Part shown: one piece after another, positions 44,542 through 52,378 of the stretch | Numbering within the stretch: the stretch's first letter is position 1 | Layout of the letters: every line of letters starts with the position of its first letter | Origin: Jiangella muralis | GTDB lineage: Bacteria; Actinomycetota; Actinomycetes; Jiangellales; Jiangellaceae | Length of the DNA stretch: 64,000 nucleotides | Reading direction: 5' to 3' | Assembly (NCBI RefSeq): GCF_001270745.1 | Contig: NZ_KQ434751.1 | Coordinates: 226,176-290,175 of the forward strand | Position numbers and translations under genes: made by a program | Notes under the pieces: generated by a model | The model's input: only the letters and a program-made list of their open reading frames with translations | Databases searched by the model: none | Told to the model about the DNA's origin: nothing

Positions 44542-46017
44542 ATGACCACCAGCCGCTACTACGTCACCACGTCCATCCCGTACGTCAACGGCGCGCCGCA
44601 CCTCGGCCACGCGCTCGAACTGGTCCAGGCCGACGTGCTCGCCCGGCACCGGCGACGACGCGGGCAGCAGGTCCGGTTCCTCACCGGCACCGACGACAAT
44701 GCGCTGAAGAACGTCACCGCCGCGCGCGCGGCGCGCGTGCCGACCAGGAGTTTCGTCGACGCCAACGCGGCCGGCTTCGTCGCGCTGCACGAGCCGCTGG
44801 CGCTGTCGGTCGACGACGTGATCCGGACCAGCACCGACCCGCGGCATGCGCCGGGCGTGCGCCGCTTCTGGGAGCGCTGCGCCGCCCGCGGCGACTTCTA
44901 CCGGCGCGCCTACACCGGCCTCTACTGCGCGGGCTGCGAGCAGTTCTACGCCGCCGCCGAGCTGGCCGGCGGCCGCTGCCCCGAGCACGGCGTCGCGCCC
45001 GAGGAGGTCAGCGAGGAGAACTGGTTCTTCCGGCTGTCCCGCTACCAGGACGAACTGCTGCGCGTCCTGGAGTCCGGCGCCGTCCGCGTCGAGCCGGCCG
45101 CCAAGCGCGCCGAGGTGCTCGCGTTCGTCCGGGCCGGCCTGCGCGACGTCAGCGTGTCCCGCCCGGCCGAGCGCGCGGACGGCTGGGGCATCCCGGTTCC
45201 CGGCGACCCGGGCCAGGTCGTCTACGTCTGGTGGGACGCGCTGGCCAACTACGTGACGTCGCTCGGCTACGGCGGTGCGGGCGACGACGCCGCGTACCGC
45301 GACTGGTGGGCGGGGTCGGCCGATCGCGTGCACGTCATCGGTAAGGGCATCGTCCGTTTCCACGCGGTCTACTGGCTGGCCCAGCTGCTCTCGGCGGGGC
45401 TGCCGCTGCCGACCGCGATCCTCGTGCACGACTACCTGACGGCGGACGGCGCGAAGCTGGCCAAGAGCGGCGGCCCCACCGCCGACCCGTCCGCCCTGGT
45501 GCGGCGGTACGGCACGGACGCGCTGCGCTGGTGGTTCGTCCGCGAGGTGCCGCGCACCGGCGACACCGACTTCACCGAGCAGCGGCTGGTGGCCCGGCAC
45601 GACCTCGAGCTGGCCAACGGGCTGGGCAACCTGGTGCAGCGGACGCTCACGCTGGTTCACCGGCGCGACGACGGCGTGGTCGGCCCGCCCGGCCGCGGCG
45701 CCCTCACCGACGCCGCCGACGCGCTGCCGGCCGCCGTCGACCGGGCGCTCGACGGCTTCGACCTGCGGGCCGCGACGGCCGCGCTGGTCGCCGTCGTCGA
45801 CCTCGCCAACCGGACGATCGAGGCCGAGCGGCCCTGGGAGCCGGGCCGGGCCGGCACGGACGCCGTCCTCGCCACGCTGGTGCACGCCTGCCGGGTCATC
45901 GCCGCGGAACTGGAGCCGTTCCTGCCCGGCGGCGCGACCCGGCTGCGGGCGCAACTCGCCGAGGGCGAACGGGTCGGGCGCCCGCAGCCCTCCTTCCTCC
46001 GGCTCCGCCCGCCCTAA
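44542..46017 (+). CDS. Methionyl-tRNA synthetase paralogue
   Basis: Class I synthetase of 491 residues of the MetG group. HIGH motif PHLGHA (19-24), zinc-type CAGCEQFY with a following CPEHG, and the WWDALANYVTSLGYGG stretch are clear. The KMSKS loop reads KLAKS (305-309), a departure from consensus that keeps both lysines. The dimerising C-terminal EMAP-type domain is missing. Because the only attenuator-like leader in the window precedes it, it may be an inducible second MetRS rather than the housekeeping enzyme, which I do not see here. ATG 44542 with ggagga upstream. Confidence 0.9.
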   Translation: MTTSRYYVTTSIPYVNGAPHLGHALELVQADVLARHRRRRGQQVRFLTGTDDNALKNVTAARAARVPTRSFVDANAAGFVALHEPLALSVDDVIRTSTDPRHAPGVRRFWERCAARGDFYRRAYTGLYCAGCEQFYAAAELAGGRCPEHGVAPEEVSEENWFFRLSRYQDELLRVLESGAVRVEPAAKRAEVLAFVRAGLRDVSVSRPAERADGWGIPVPGDPGQVVYVWWDALANYVTSLGYGGAGDDAAYRDWWAGSADRVHVIGKGIVRFHAVYWLAQLLSAGLPLPTAILVHDYLTADGAKLAKSGGPTADPSALVRRYGTDALRWWFVREVPRTGDTDFTEQRLVARHDLELANGLGNLVQRTLTLVHRRDDGVVGPPGRGALTDAADALPAAVDRALDGFDLRAATAALVAVVDLANRTIEAERPWEPGRAGTDAVLATLVHACRVIAAELEPFLPGGATRLRAQLAEGERVGRPQPSFLRLRPP

Positions 46018-46053
46018 ACTCAGGATCTGTTCGCCGCTGAGAAGGGACGCATC

Positions 46054-46281
46054 ATGGGCCAGGGCGTGCACATGCAGGAGCTGCCGGGCATCGGCAAGCG
46101 CTACGACATCGACCTCGGCAGCCCGACGCAGCGGGTGTCCGTCGTGGTGCGGCAGGGCAACATCCGCGACCTCTACGTCTTCACCGACAAGGGCGACGAG
46201 CCGACCGCCGTCCTCGAGCTGACCCGGGAGCAGGCGCTGAAGCTCGGCGCCGTGCTCACGGGCACGTTCTTCGAGGGCTAG
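46054..46281 (+). CDS. KhtT-like N-terminal domain protein (K+/H+ antiporter regulator)
   Basis: 75 residues: MQELPGIGKRYDIDL, then VSVVVRQGNIRDLYVFTDKG and AVLELTREQALKLGAVLTG. This is the N-terminal domain of KhtT-type antiporter regulators, without the RCK_C (TrkA-C) ligand-binding half that brings such proteins to about 160 residues. The following gene encodes the antiporter, five bases away, so it is presumably its cytosolic subunit. ATG 46054 after aaggga. Confidence 0.85.
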   Translation: MGQGVHMQELPGIGKRYDIDLGSPTQRVSVVVRQGNIRDLYVFTDKGDEPTAVLELTREQALKLGAVLTGTFFEG

Positions 46282-46286
46282 GGCCG

Positions 46287-47771
46287 GTGCACGCGGACCT
46301 CATCGGGCTCGGCGGCATCGTCCTGCTCGCCGGGCTGCTGGCGCGGCTCGGCCGGCGCTACGGGTTCCCGACGGTGCCCTGCTACATGCTGGTCGGCATC
46401 CTGTTCGGCCCGGGCACGCCGGGTCCGGTGCTGGTCGAGCACCCCGAGGACCTCGCGCTGCTGGCGTCCCTCGGTCTGGTGCTGCTGCTGTTCCACCTGG
46501 GCGTCGAGTTCCCGGCCGAGCAGGTGCTGGGCAGCGGGCGGCGGCTGTTCATCGCCGCCGGCGTCTACATCGGCCTCAACGTCAGCGCCGGCCTGGCGCT
46601 CGGCTTCGCGCTGGGCTGGGGGACGTCCGAGGCGCTGGTGATCGCCGGCGCGCTGGGCATTTCGTCGTCGGCCATCGCGACGAAGCTGCTGATCGAGCTG
46701 CGCCGGCTGACGAACGCCGAGACGCCGATCATCCTCGGCATCATCGTCATCGAGGACATGTTCCTCGCGTTCTACCTGGCGCTGCTGTCGCCGGTGCTGA
46801 ACGACTCCGGCTCGACCGCCGACTTCGTCGTCGACCTGCTGGTCAGCTTCGGCTTCCTGGTGCTGCTGTTCGCGCTGGCCAGGTGGGGCGCGCGGGCGAT
46901 CTCGCTGCTCCTGGACAGCCGTGAGGACGAGCTGCTGGCGATCCTCATGGTCGGGCTGGTCGTGCTGGTGGCCGGCATCGCGCTGGAGGTGGGCGTGTCC
47001 GAGGCGATCGGCGCGCTGATGATCGGCCTGGTGGTGTCGCGGACGACCTTGAAGGAGCGGGTCGAGCAGCTGGTGCTGCCGCTGCGCGACGTGTTCGCGG
47101 CGATCTTCTTCGTGTCGTTCGGGCTGACCATCGACGTCAACGACCTCGGCGCCGTCGCGGCGCCGGTCGCGATCGCCGTCGGCGTCACGCTGGTCACCAA
47201 CATGACGGCCGGCGTCGTCACGGCCCGGCTGTTCGGGTTCAACCAGCGGGCGGCGACGAACATCGGGCTGACGGTGCTGGGCCGCGGCGAGTTCTCGCTG
47301 ATCCTGGCGACGCTGGCCATCGCGGCCGGGCTGGACGGGCGCATGGGCCCGTTCGTCGCGCTGTACGTGCTGGTGCTGGCCATCGCCGCGCCGCTGCTGG
47401 CCGCGCAGTCCCAGCGCTTCACCCGGTTCGTGCCGGACCGGCTGCTGCGCTCGCGCTGGCAGTACGTCCGCGCCGAGACCATGAGCACGTCCTGCATGCA
47501 CCAGGACCAGATGGAGGTCACCGAGACCGACGTCGACGTGTGCCGGCAGTGCGTCGACGACGGCGGCACCTGGGTGCAGCTGCGGCTGTGCATGAAGTGC
47601 GGCCTGGTGGCCTGCTGCGACGACTCCCCCGCCCGGCACTCGCGGGCGCACTACCTGGACGAGCACCACCCCGTCATCCAGTCGCTCGAGCCGGGCGCGG
47701 ACTGGCAGTACTGCTACGTCGACGAGATCCTGGTGCGCGAGCCGCTGGGGCGGTCGCGCACTACGTCGTGA
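46287..47771 (+). CDS. CPA2 family cation:proton antiporter with C-terminal UBP zinc finger
   Basis: 494 residues. The first 390 are a Kef/KhtU-type antiporter of about twelve helices, with LLFHLGVEFPAEQVLG, ALGISSSAIATKLLIELRR and IIVIEDMFLAFYLALL. From residue 403 a UBP-type zinc finger follows (CMHQDQMEV, CRQCVDDGG, LRLCMKCGLVACCDDSP, RHSRAHYLDEHHPVIQS). In many actinomycetes that finger is a separate small protein, so here it is fused to a transporter. Probably exports K+ for H+ under alkaline or osmotic stress. GTG 46287. Confidence 0.93.
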   Translation: MHADLIGLGGIVLLAGLLARLGRRYGFPTVPCYMLVGILFGPGTPGPVLVEHPEDLALLASLGLVLLLFHLGVEFPAEQVLGSGRRLFIAAGVYIGLNVSAGLALGFALGWGTSEALVIAGALGISSSAIATKLLIELRRLTNAETPIILGIIVIEDMFLAFYLALLSPVLNDSGSTADFVVDLLVSFGFLVLLFALARWGARAISLLLDSREDELLAILMVGLVVLVAGIALEVGVSEAIGALMIGLVVSRTTLKERVEQLVLPLRDVFAAIFFVSFGLTIDVNDLGAVAAPVAIAVGVTLVTNMTAGVVTARLFGFNQRAATNIGLTVLGRGEFSLILATLAIAAGLDGRMGPFVALYVLVLAIAAPLLAAQSQRFTRFVPDRLLRSRWQYVRAETMSTSCMHQDQMEVTETDVDVCRQCVDDGGTWVQLRLCMKCGLVACCDDSPARHSRAHYLDEHHPVIQSLEPGADWQYCYVDEILVREPLGRSRTTS

Positions 47772-48285
47772 CGTAGATCCACTCGAGGCCGTCGAAGCCG
47801 AGCCCGTCGAGGTGCTCGGCCCGGTTCAGCCCGGCCCGGACGGCGACCCGCTGCGACGCGTGGTTGTCCGGCCGGATCCGGGCGACGACGGCCACGCCGG
47901 GCAGGTGCTGCGCGGCCCACCCGACGGCGGCGCGGGCGGCCTCGGCGGCCAGCCCGCGCCCCCACCACGCCGGGTCCAGGCCGTAGAACAGGTTCGTCAC
48001 CTGGTCGTCGTGGAACCACATGTACTTGAGCCCGCAGAACCCGACCGGCCGGTCGGACCCGTGCCGCAGCACCGTCCAGTAGCCGAACCCCTGGCTGCTC
48101 CAGTGCTCGTCCCAGTTCTGGTAGAGGTTCTCCGCGCCGCCGCGGTCGCGCAGCAGGTTGGACGGGTTGTGCTCGCTGGCCCGCGGGTCGCGGTAGATGT
48201 CGAAGATGACGTCGACGTCGCCGGGCTGCGGCCGCCGCAGCAACAGCCGGTCCGTCACGAGCGTCGCGTGCCCGGCGTCCCTCAC
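47761..48285 (-). CDS. GNAT family N-acetyltransferase (RimJ/RimL type)
   Basis: 174-residue acetyltransferase: LVTDRLLLRRPQPGDVDVIF, FGYWTVLRHGSDRPVGFCGL, the acetyl-CoA loop DPAWWGRGLAAEAARAAVGW and the final ARIRPDNHASQRVAVRAGL. Substrate unknown. GTG 48285, with TAACCT seven bases upstream, near-leaderless. Its 3' end overlaps the convergent antiporter gene by 11 bases. Confidence 0.9.
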   Translation of the reverse strand: MRDAGHATLVTDRLLLRRPQPGDVDVIFDIYRDPRASEHNPSNLLRDRGGAENLYQNWDEHWSSQGFGYWTVLRHGSDRPVGFCGLKYMWFHDDQVTNLFYGLDPAWWGRGLAAEAARAAVGWAAQHLPGVAVVARIRPDNHASQRVAVRAGLNRAEHLDGLGFDGLEWIYVTT

Positions 48286-48295
48286 CGACGCGAGG

Positions 48296-48937
48296 TTACC
48301 CGCCGCCCGTGACGACCATGCGGACGGCCAGCGCCAGGATCACGGCGCTGGACACGAACGCCGTCACCAGCCGGCCGCGCGGGCCCGTCACGTACCGGCC
48401 GAGCAGCGCTCCCCCGCCGGCCAGCAGCAGTTGCCAGCTGGCCGACGCGGCGAAGGCGGCGACGACGAACGCGACCGCCTCGGCGCCGCCGGCCAGCTGT
48501 GCGCCGCTGCCGATGACCAGCGCGGCGAAGTAGACGACGGTCATCGGGTTGATCACGGTGATGCCGGCGAACCGCAGGAACGCCGCGATCGGGGTGACGC
48601 GGTCGGCGCGGCCGTCGTCGGGGTCCGCGGCGTCGGCCGCGGCCCGGTGCCGCCGGACGGCGGTGATCGCCCCGGCGGCGGCCATGACCAGCAGGACGGC
48701 GGCGGACGCCCAGCGCAGCGGGACGGCGTACGGCTCGATCGCCCCGGCCAGCGCGGCCCCGCCGAGCACCGCGGCGACCGCGTAGCCGCCGTCGACCGCC
48801 GCGACGCCCAGCGCCGCGCCCGCGCCCACCGTCAGCGAGGTGCGCGCCGTCAGGGCCACCAGGTAGGCGCCCACGGCCCCGACCGGGATCGCGATGCCGT
48901 AACCGGCCAGCAACCCCGCGACGACAGCCGCCGTCAT
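48296..48937 (-). CDS. LysE family amino-acid exporter
   Basis: 213-residue inner-membrane exporter with six hydrophobic segments. Its LysE/RhtB marks are GYGIAIPVGAVGAYLVALTA at the start and FAGITVINPMTVVYFAALV in the middle. Family substrates are lysine, arginine or related amino acids. The ATG at 48937 overlaps the stop of a 34-codon Arg-rich ORF (ATGA), so LysE is likely translated by coupling. Confidence 0.88.
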   Translation of the reverse strand: MTAAVVAGLLAGYGIAIPVGAVGAYLVALTARTSLTVGAGAALGVAAVDGGYAVAAVLGGAALAGAIEPYAVPLRWASAAVLLVMAAAGAITAVRRHRAAADAADPDDGRADRVTPIAAFLRFAGITVINPMTVVYFAALVIGSGAQLAGGAEAVAFVVAAFAASASWQLLLAGGGALLGRYVTGPRGRLVTAFVSSAVILALAVRMVVTGGG

Positions 48938-49038
48938 GGCGCGAGGGTGCTGCGCCTCCGGCCCGGCCGCGGCTGCTGCTTCGTCACCGCGAGGCGGGCG
49001 ACGAGGGGCAGCGAGCGGACACCGGCGGTCGAGGTCAT
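48934..49038 (-). CDS. Arg-rich leader ORF coupled to LysE
   Basis: 34 codons, MTSTAGVRSLPLVARLAV then TKQQPRPGRRRSTLAP, ending inside the LysE start codon. Six Arg and one Lys, with R-P-G-R-R-R near the end. CATCAT lies exactly six bases before the ATG, the same spacing as the leaderless genes here. No family is recognised. It may be only a coupling ORF or may sense basic amino acids. Confidence 0.4.
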   Translation of the reverse strand: MTSTAGVRSLPLVARLAVTKQQPRPGRRRSTLAP

Positions 49039-49140
49039 GGGCCGATGATGGCAAACGTCGGGACCGCGTTCAACGCGATTTCCGGCCCGGCGGGACCGAT
49101 ACGCTGGTAGCCATCCCGTCCGATCGATGGAGGCCGAGCC

Positions 49141-49755
49141 TTGCCCGAACCGCCCGAGCACTACTACGCGAGCGACCCCGGCGTGGCCAGCTCGAGGCGG
49201 ACCATCGACGTCGTGCTGCCGGACCTGCGGTTGCGGCTGCTCACGGACACCGGCGTGTTCTCGTTCCGGCAGCTCGACCCCGGCACCCGGGTGCTGCTGG
49301 AGAACGCGCCGCTGCCGCCGGTCCGCGGCGACCTCCTCGACCTCGGCGCCGGCTACGGCCCCATCGCGCTGACCATGGCGCACCGGCTCAAGCGCCGCCG
49401 CGTCTGGGCGGTCGACGTCAACGAGCGGGCGCTGGAGCTGGTGCGTGAGAACGCCGCCGCGGCCGGGCTGGGCGGGGTGCGGGCGGCGCTGCCCGACGAC
49501 GTCCCGGCGGACGTCCGGTTCGCGGCGATCTACTCGAACCCGCCGATCCGGGTCGGCAAGGCGGCCCTGCACGACCTCCTGCTGCGCTGGCTGCCGCGGC
49601 TGCTGCCGGACGGCGCCGCGTATCTCGTCGTGCAGCGCAACCTCGGCGCCGACTCGCTGGCGAAGTGGCTGGCCGAGGCCGGTTTCCCCACCCGGCGGCT
49701 GGTCTCGCGCGTCGGCTACCGGGTGCTCGAGATCCACCCCTCGCGATCGGAGTAG
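49141..49755 (+). CDS. Class I SAM-dependent methyltransferase (RsmC/RlmG-like)
   Basis: 204-residue methyltransferase. SAM motif I is LLDLGAGYGPIALTMAH, the acidic end of strand 2 is AVDVNERALELVREN, and the catalytic IYSNPPIRVGK resembles the NPPF/NPPIR motif of guanine-N2 rRNA methyltransferases. It corresponds to the C-terminal catalytic half of RsmC. TTG start at 49141, with ggagg upstream. The next gene, two bases on, is an RNA ribose methyltransferase, supporting a role in RNA modification. Confidence 0.9.
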   Translation: MPEPPEHYYASDPGVASSRRTIDVVLPDLRLRLLTDTGVFSFRQLDPGTRVLLENAPLPPVRGDLLDLGAGYGPIALTMAHRLKRRRVWAVDVNERALELVRENAAAAGLGGVRAALPDDVPADVRFAAIYSNPPIRVGKAALHDLLLRWLPRLLPDGAAYLVVQRNLGADSLAKWLAEAGFPTRRLVSRVGYRVLEIHPSRSE

Positions 49756-49756
49756 C

Positions 49757-50317
49757 GTGCGACAGCTCGGCGGAACGGAACTGAAGCGACTGCACCGGTC
49801 GTGGCGGCGGAAGGACTCCTTCCGGCTGTCGCTGCTGCTCGAGGACGTGCAGTCACCGTTCAACGTGGGGTCGATCATGCGGACGGCGGCCGCGCTCAGC
49901 GTCAGCGAGCTGTACGTCGTCGGCCGCACCGCCGCCCCGGGCTCGCCCAAGGTGCAGAAGACGGCGCTCGGCACCGGCCGGTACCTGTCGTGGACGACGT
50001 ACGAGGAGGTCACGACGGCCGTCCGCAAGGCCCGTGACGACGGCTACCTGGTAGTCGGTCTGGAGCTGGCCGACGAGGCGGAGCCGATGGCCGCGCTGGA
50101 CCTGCGCCGCGACGTGTGCGTCGTGCTCGGCAACGAGGACCGCGGGCTGTCGGCGACCTGCCTGAGCCTGTGCGACGCGGTCGGCTACGTGCCGCAGACC
50201 GGCCGGGTCGGCTCGCTCAACGTCGCCGCCGCGGCCGCCGTCGCCTGCTACGAGGTGCGCCGCCAGGCCTGGGCCGACGCCCCCGCGTCCGGCTCAGGGG
50301 ACGCCGAGCAGCCGTAG
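49757..50317 (+). CDS. TrmH/SpoU family RNA 2'-O-methyltransferase
   Basis: 186-residue SPOUT methyltransferase of the TrmH type, acting on tRNA or rRNA ribose. Motif 1 VQSPFNVGSIMRTAAAL, motif 2 VCVVLGNEDRGLSATC and motif 3 GRVGSLNVAAAAAVACYE form the trefoil-knot SAM site. GTG 49757 directly after the preceding methyltransferase stop. Its end overlaps the convergent azlD-like gene by 24 bases. Confidence 0.94.
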   Translation: MRQLGGTELKRLHRSWRRKDSFRLSLLLEDVQSPFNVGSIMRTAAALSVSELYVVGRTAAPGSPKVQKTALGTGRYLSWTTYEEVTTAVRKARDDGYLVVGLELADEAEPMAALDLRRDVCVVLGNEDRGLSATCLSLCDAVGYVPQTGRVGSLNVAAAAAVACYEVRRQAWADAPASGSGDAEQP

Positions 50318-50620
50318 CGCGGCGGCCGTCCCGGCGGCGGCCACGACGACCACGACGAACGGCGCCCGCCGCCACGCCAGCCCCGCCCCGACCAGCACGC
50401 CGGCCGGCCGGGCGGCGCTGTCGAACTCGCGGCCGTCCAGCATCGCGGCCGTCGCGACCAGCGCCGCCAGCAGCACGATCGCCGACGTCGCCAGCAGTTG
50501 CTCGGCGCGCGGCGGCAGCGTCACCCGGTCGCGCAGGGCGGGGCCGGCGTAGCGGAACGCGAACGTGCCCACACCCAGCACGGCCACGGCCGCGACCAGC
50601 GCCGTCGTCGACATCGTCAT
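50294..50620 (-). CDS. AzlD family branched-chain amino-acid exporter small subunit
   Basis: 108-residue membrane protein with four hydrophobic segments and the AzlD pattern LGVGTFAFRYAGPALRDR, LLATSAIVLLAALVATAAM and GVLVGAGLAWRRAPFVVVV. Works with AzlC in export of branched-chain amino acids or analogues. Start ATG 50620 overlaps the azlC stop (ATGA). Confidence 0.9.
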   Translation of the reverse strand: MTMSTTALVAAVAVLGVGTFAFRYAGPALRDRVTLPPRAEQLLATSAIVLLAALVATAAMLDGREFDSAARPAGVLVGAGLAWRRAPFVVVVVAAAGTAAALRLLGVP

Positions 50621-51306
50621 GCGGGCACCCCCGTCCGCGGCCGGACCAGCGCGACGACGACCCCGGCCAGCGCCAGCAGCACCGGCAGTCCGGCCTGCAG
50701 GAACGGCGCCGTCGCCAGCGCGACCGCCACCCCGGTGCCCGCCGCAAGCGCCGTCGTCCGGTCCCGCAGCGCCGGCAGCACCAGCGCCAGCAGCACCGCC
50801 GGGAACGCGGCGTCCAGCCCGAGCGCGGCCGGGTCGCTGACCACCGTCCCGATCGACGCGCCGGCCAGCACGCCGATGTTCCAGCAGGCGAACAGCGCGA
50901 CGCCGCAGCCCCAGTAGGCCGCCCGCCGCCGCTCGCCGGCGGGCTGGGCCAGCGCGAACGCGACCGACTCGTCGACCATGACGTGGCTGCCCGCCAGCCG
51001 CTGCCAGCCGCGCCCGACGACGTCGCCGATGGTGAAGCCGAACACGACGTGCCGGACGTTCACCAGCAGCCCGGCCAGCACCGCGGCGACCGGATTGCCG
51101 CCCGACGCGACCAGCCCGACGAACATGAACTGCGCCGCCCCAGCGAACACCACCAGGGACATCAGCATCGGCAGCCACACCGGCAGCCCTTCGCCGACGG
51201 TGATGGCGCCGAACGAGAGCCCCACCACGGCGTCGGCGACACACACGAGCGCGATGTCCCGCGCCAGCGCCCGATCGGCGCGTAGTGTTCGGTAGATCGA
51301 ACGCAT
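50617..51306 (-). CDS. AzlC family branched-chain amino-acid exporter large subunit
   Basis: 229-residue permease with about seven hydrophobic segments. AzlC signatures are VGLSFGAITVGEGLPVWLP, FAGAAQFMFVGLVASGGNP and LLVNVRHVVFGF. The ATG at 51306 is preceded by palindromes of the gttcg/cgaac type that also face the divergent XRE regulator, so the pair is probably under that regulator's control. Confidence 0.92.
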   Translation of the reverse strand: MRSIYRTLRADRALARDIALVCVADAVVGLSFGAITVGEGLPVWLPMLMSLVVFAGAAQFMFVGLVASGGNPVAAVLAGLLVNVRHVVFGFTIGDVVGRGWQRLAGSHVMVDESVAFALAQPAGERRRAAYWGCGVALFACWNIGVLAGASIGTVVSDPAALGLDAAFPAVLLALVLPALRDRTTALAAGTGVAVALATAPFLQAGLPVLLALAGVVVALVRPRTGVPA

Positions 51307-51373
51307 GGCCACTACAATGAACGATGCCACTGCGTTCGTCAACACGAACGATCGACCGATGGAGCGAACGATC
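51287..51373. promoter_or_regulatory. Operators between azlCD and the XRE regulator
   Basis: Two palindromes of one kind are present: gttcg-gtagat-cgaac (51287-51302) overlapping the azlC start, and cgttcgt-caac-acgaacg (51333-51350). A further half-site, gcgaacg, lies just before the regulator start. Repeated cgttcg/cgaacg half-sites in a divergent promoter suggest binding of the regulator to its own and the exporter promoter. Confidence 0.5.
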
Positions 51374-51375
51374 CG

Positions 51376-51933
51376 ATGAGTCAGCCCGGCGCCCCGCTCT
51401 CCTTCATCGCCGCGTCCCTGCAACGGGAGCGGCGCCGCACCGGCCTGTCGCTGGCCGAACTGGCCCGGCGCGCGGGCATCGCCAAGTCGACGCTGTCGCA
51501 GCTGGAGTCCGGCGCCGGCAACCCCAGCGTCGAGACGCTGTGGGCGCTCGGCGTAGCGCTGGACGTCCCGTTCGCCCAGCTCGTGGAGCCGCCGCGGCCG
51601 CGGGTCCAGGTCATCCGCAAGGGCGAGGGGCCGGCCCTCGCGTCCGAGCGGGCCGACTACGTCGCCACCGTCCTGTCGGCCAGCCCGCCGAACGCCCGCC
51701 GCGACATCTACCTCGTCACCGCGCAGCCGGGCGAGCCGCGCGAGTCCGACCCGCACATGCCCGGCGTCGTCGAGCACGTCGTGCTGAGCACCGGCCGGGC
51801 GCTGGTCGGGCTCACCGACGACCCGGTCGAGCTGGCCCCCGGCGACTACGTCAGCTACCCCGGCGACCGCCCGCACGTCTTCCGTGCGCTCGAGCCCGAC
51901 ACCGCCGCCGTGCTCGTCTCCGAACACGTCTGA
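51376..51933 (+). CDS. XRE family regulator with C-terminal cupin
   Basis: 185-residue regulator. The N-terminal helix-turn-helix reads RRRTGLSLAELARRAGIAKSTLSQLE, and the C-terminal cupin has VVEHVVLSTGRALVGLTDDPVELAPGDYVSYPGDRPH. Such proteins bind a small ligand in the cupin and often control a neighbouring amino-acid exporter or catabolic gene. Here azlCD is divergent. Starts ATG 51376. Confidence 0.93.
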   Translation: MSQPGAPLSFIAASLQRERRRTGLSLAELARRAGIAKSTLSQLESGAGNPSVETLWALGVALDVPFAQLVEPPRPRVQVIRKGEGPALASERADYVATVLSASPPNARRDIYLVTAQPGEPRESDPHMPGVVEHVVLSTGRALVGLTDDPVELAPGDYVSYPGDRPHVFRALEPDTAAVLVSEHV

Positions 51934-51952
51934 GATATTTCTCCACCGGGGC

Positions 51953-51980
51953 TGTCGATTCACCCGCCGGCCGCGTGTCG
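51953..51980 (+). promoter_or_regulatory. ECF42-type promoter before the DGPF gene
   Basis: TGTCGA (51953-51958) matches the -35 motif reported for ECF42 sigma factors. About 16-17 bases on, cgtgtcgg stands where the less conserved -10 is expected. The sigma factor itself is encoded one gene downstream, so autoregulation with its DGPF partner is likely. Confidence 0.5.
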
Positions 51981-52021
51981 GGGGTATGTAAGCCGACAAC
52001 CGAAACCACGGAGGAGTCCTC

Positions 52022-52378
52022 ATGACTCAGTACGCGATTCTCATCTTCGAGCGCGAGGCCGAGGGCGGCCAGGCGCCGGACCTGCCGCCGGAGATCCTGG
52101 AGGCGCACGGCGCGCTGCCCGGCCGCATCGTCGAGAAGGGCGGCAAGGAACTGGGCGGCATCGCGCTGGAGCCCAGCGCCACCGCCACGACCATCCGCGG
52201 CGACCTCGTCACCGACGGCCCGTTCATCGAGACCAAGGAGGCGCTGGCCGGCGTCTTCGTCATCGAGGCGCGCGACCTCGACCACGCCATCGAGCTGGCC
52301 AAGATGACGCCGATCGTCAGCGGCGGCGTCGAGGTCCGGCCGCTGGTCGCGCTCGACTTCTCCGGGCTGACGTCCTGA
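52022..52378 (+). CDS. YCII-related DGPF-domain protein
   Basis: 118-residue YciI-like (ferredoxin-fold) protein. It has YAILIFEREAE at the start and VTDGPFIETKEALAGVFVIEARDLDHAIE in the middle, including the DGPF tetrapeptide. Genes of this type are the usual partners and targets of ECF42 sigma factors; the enzymatic role is unknown. ATG 52022 follows ggagg. Its stop codon overlaps the presumed start of the sigma gene. Confidence 0.92.
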   Translation: MTQYAILIFEREAEGGQAPDLPPEILEAHGALPGRIVEKGGKELGGIALEPSATATTIRGDLVTDGPFIETKEALAGVFVIEARDLDHAIELAKMTPIVSGGVEVRPLVALDFSGLTS

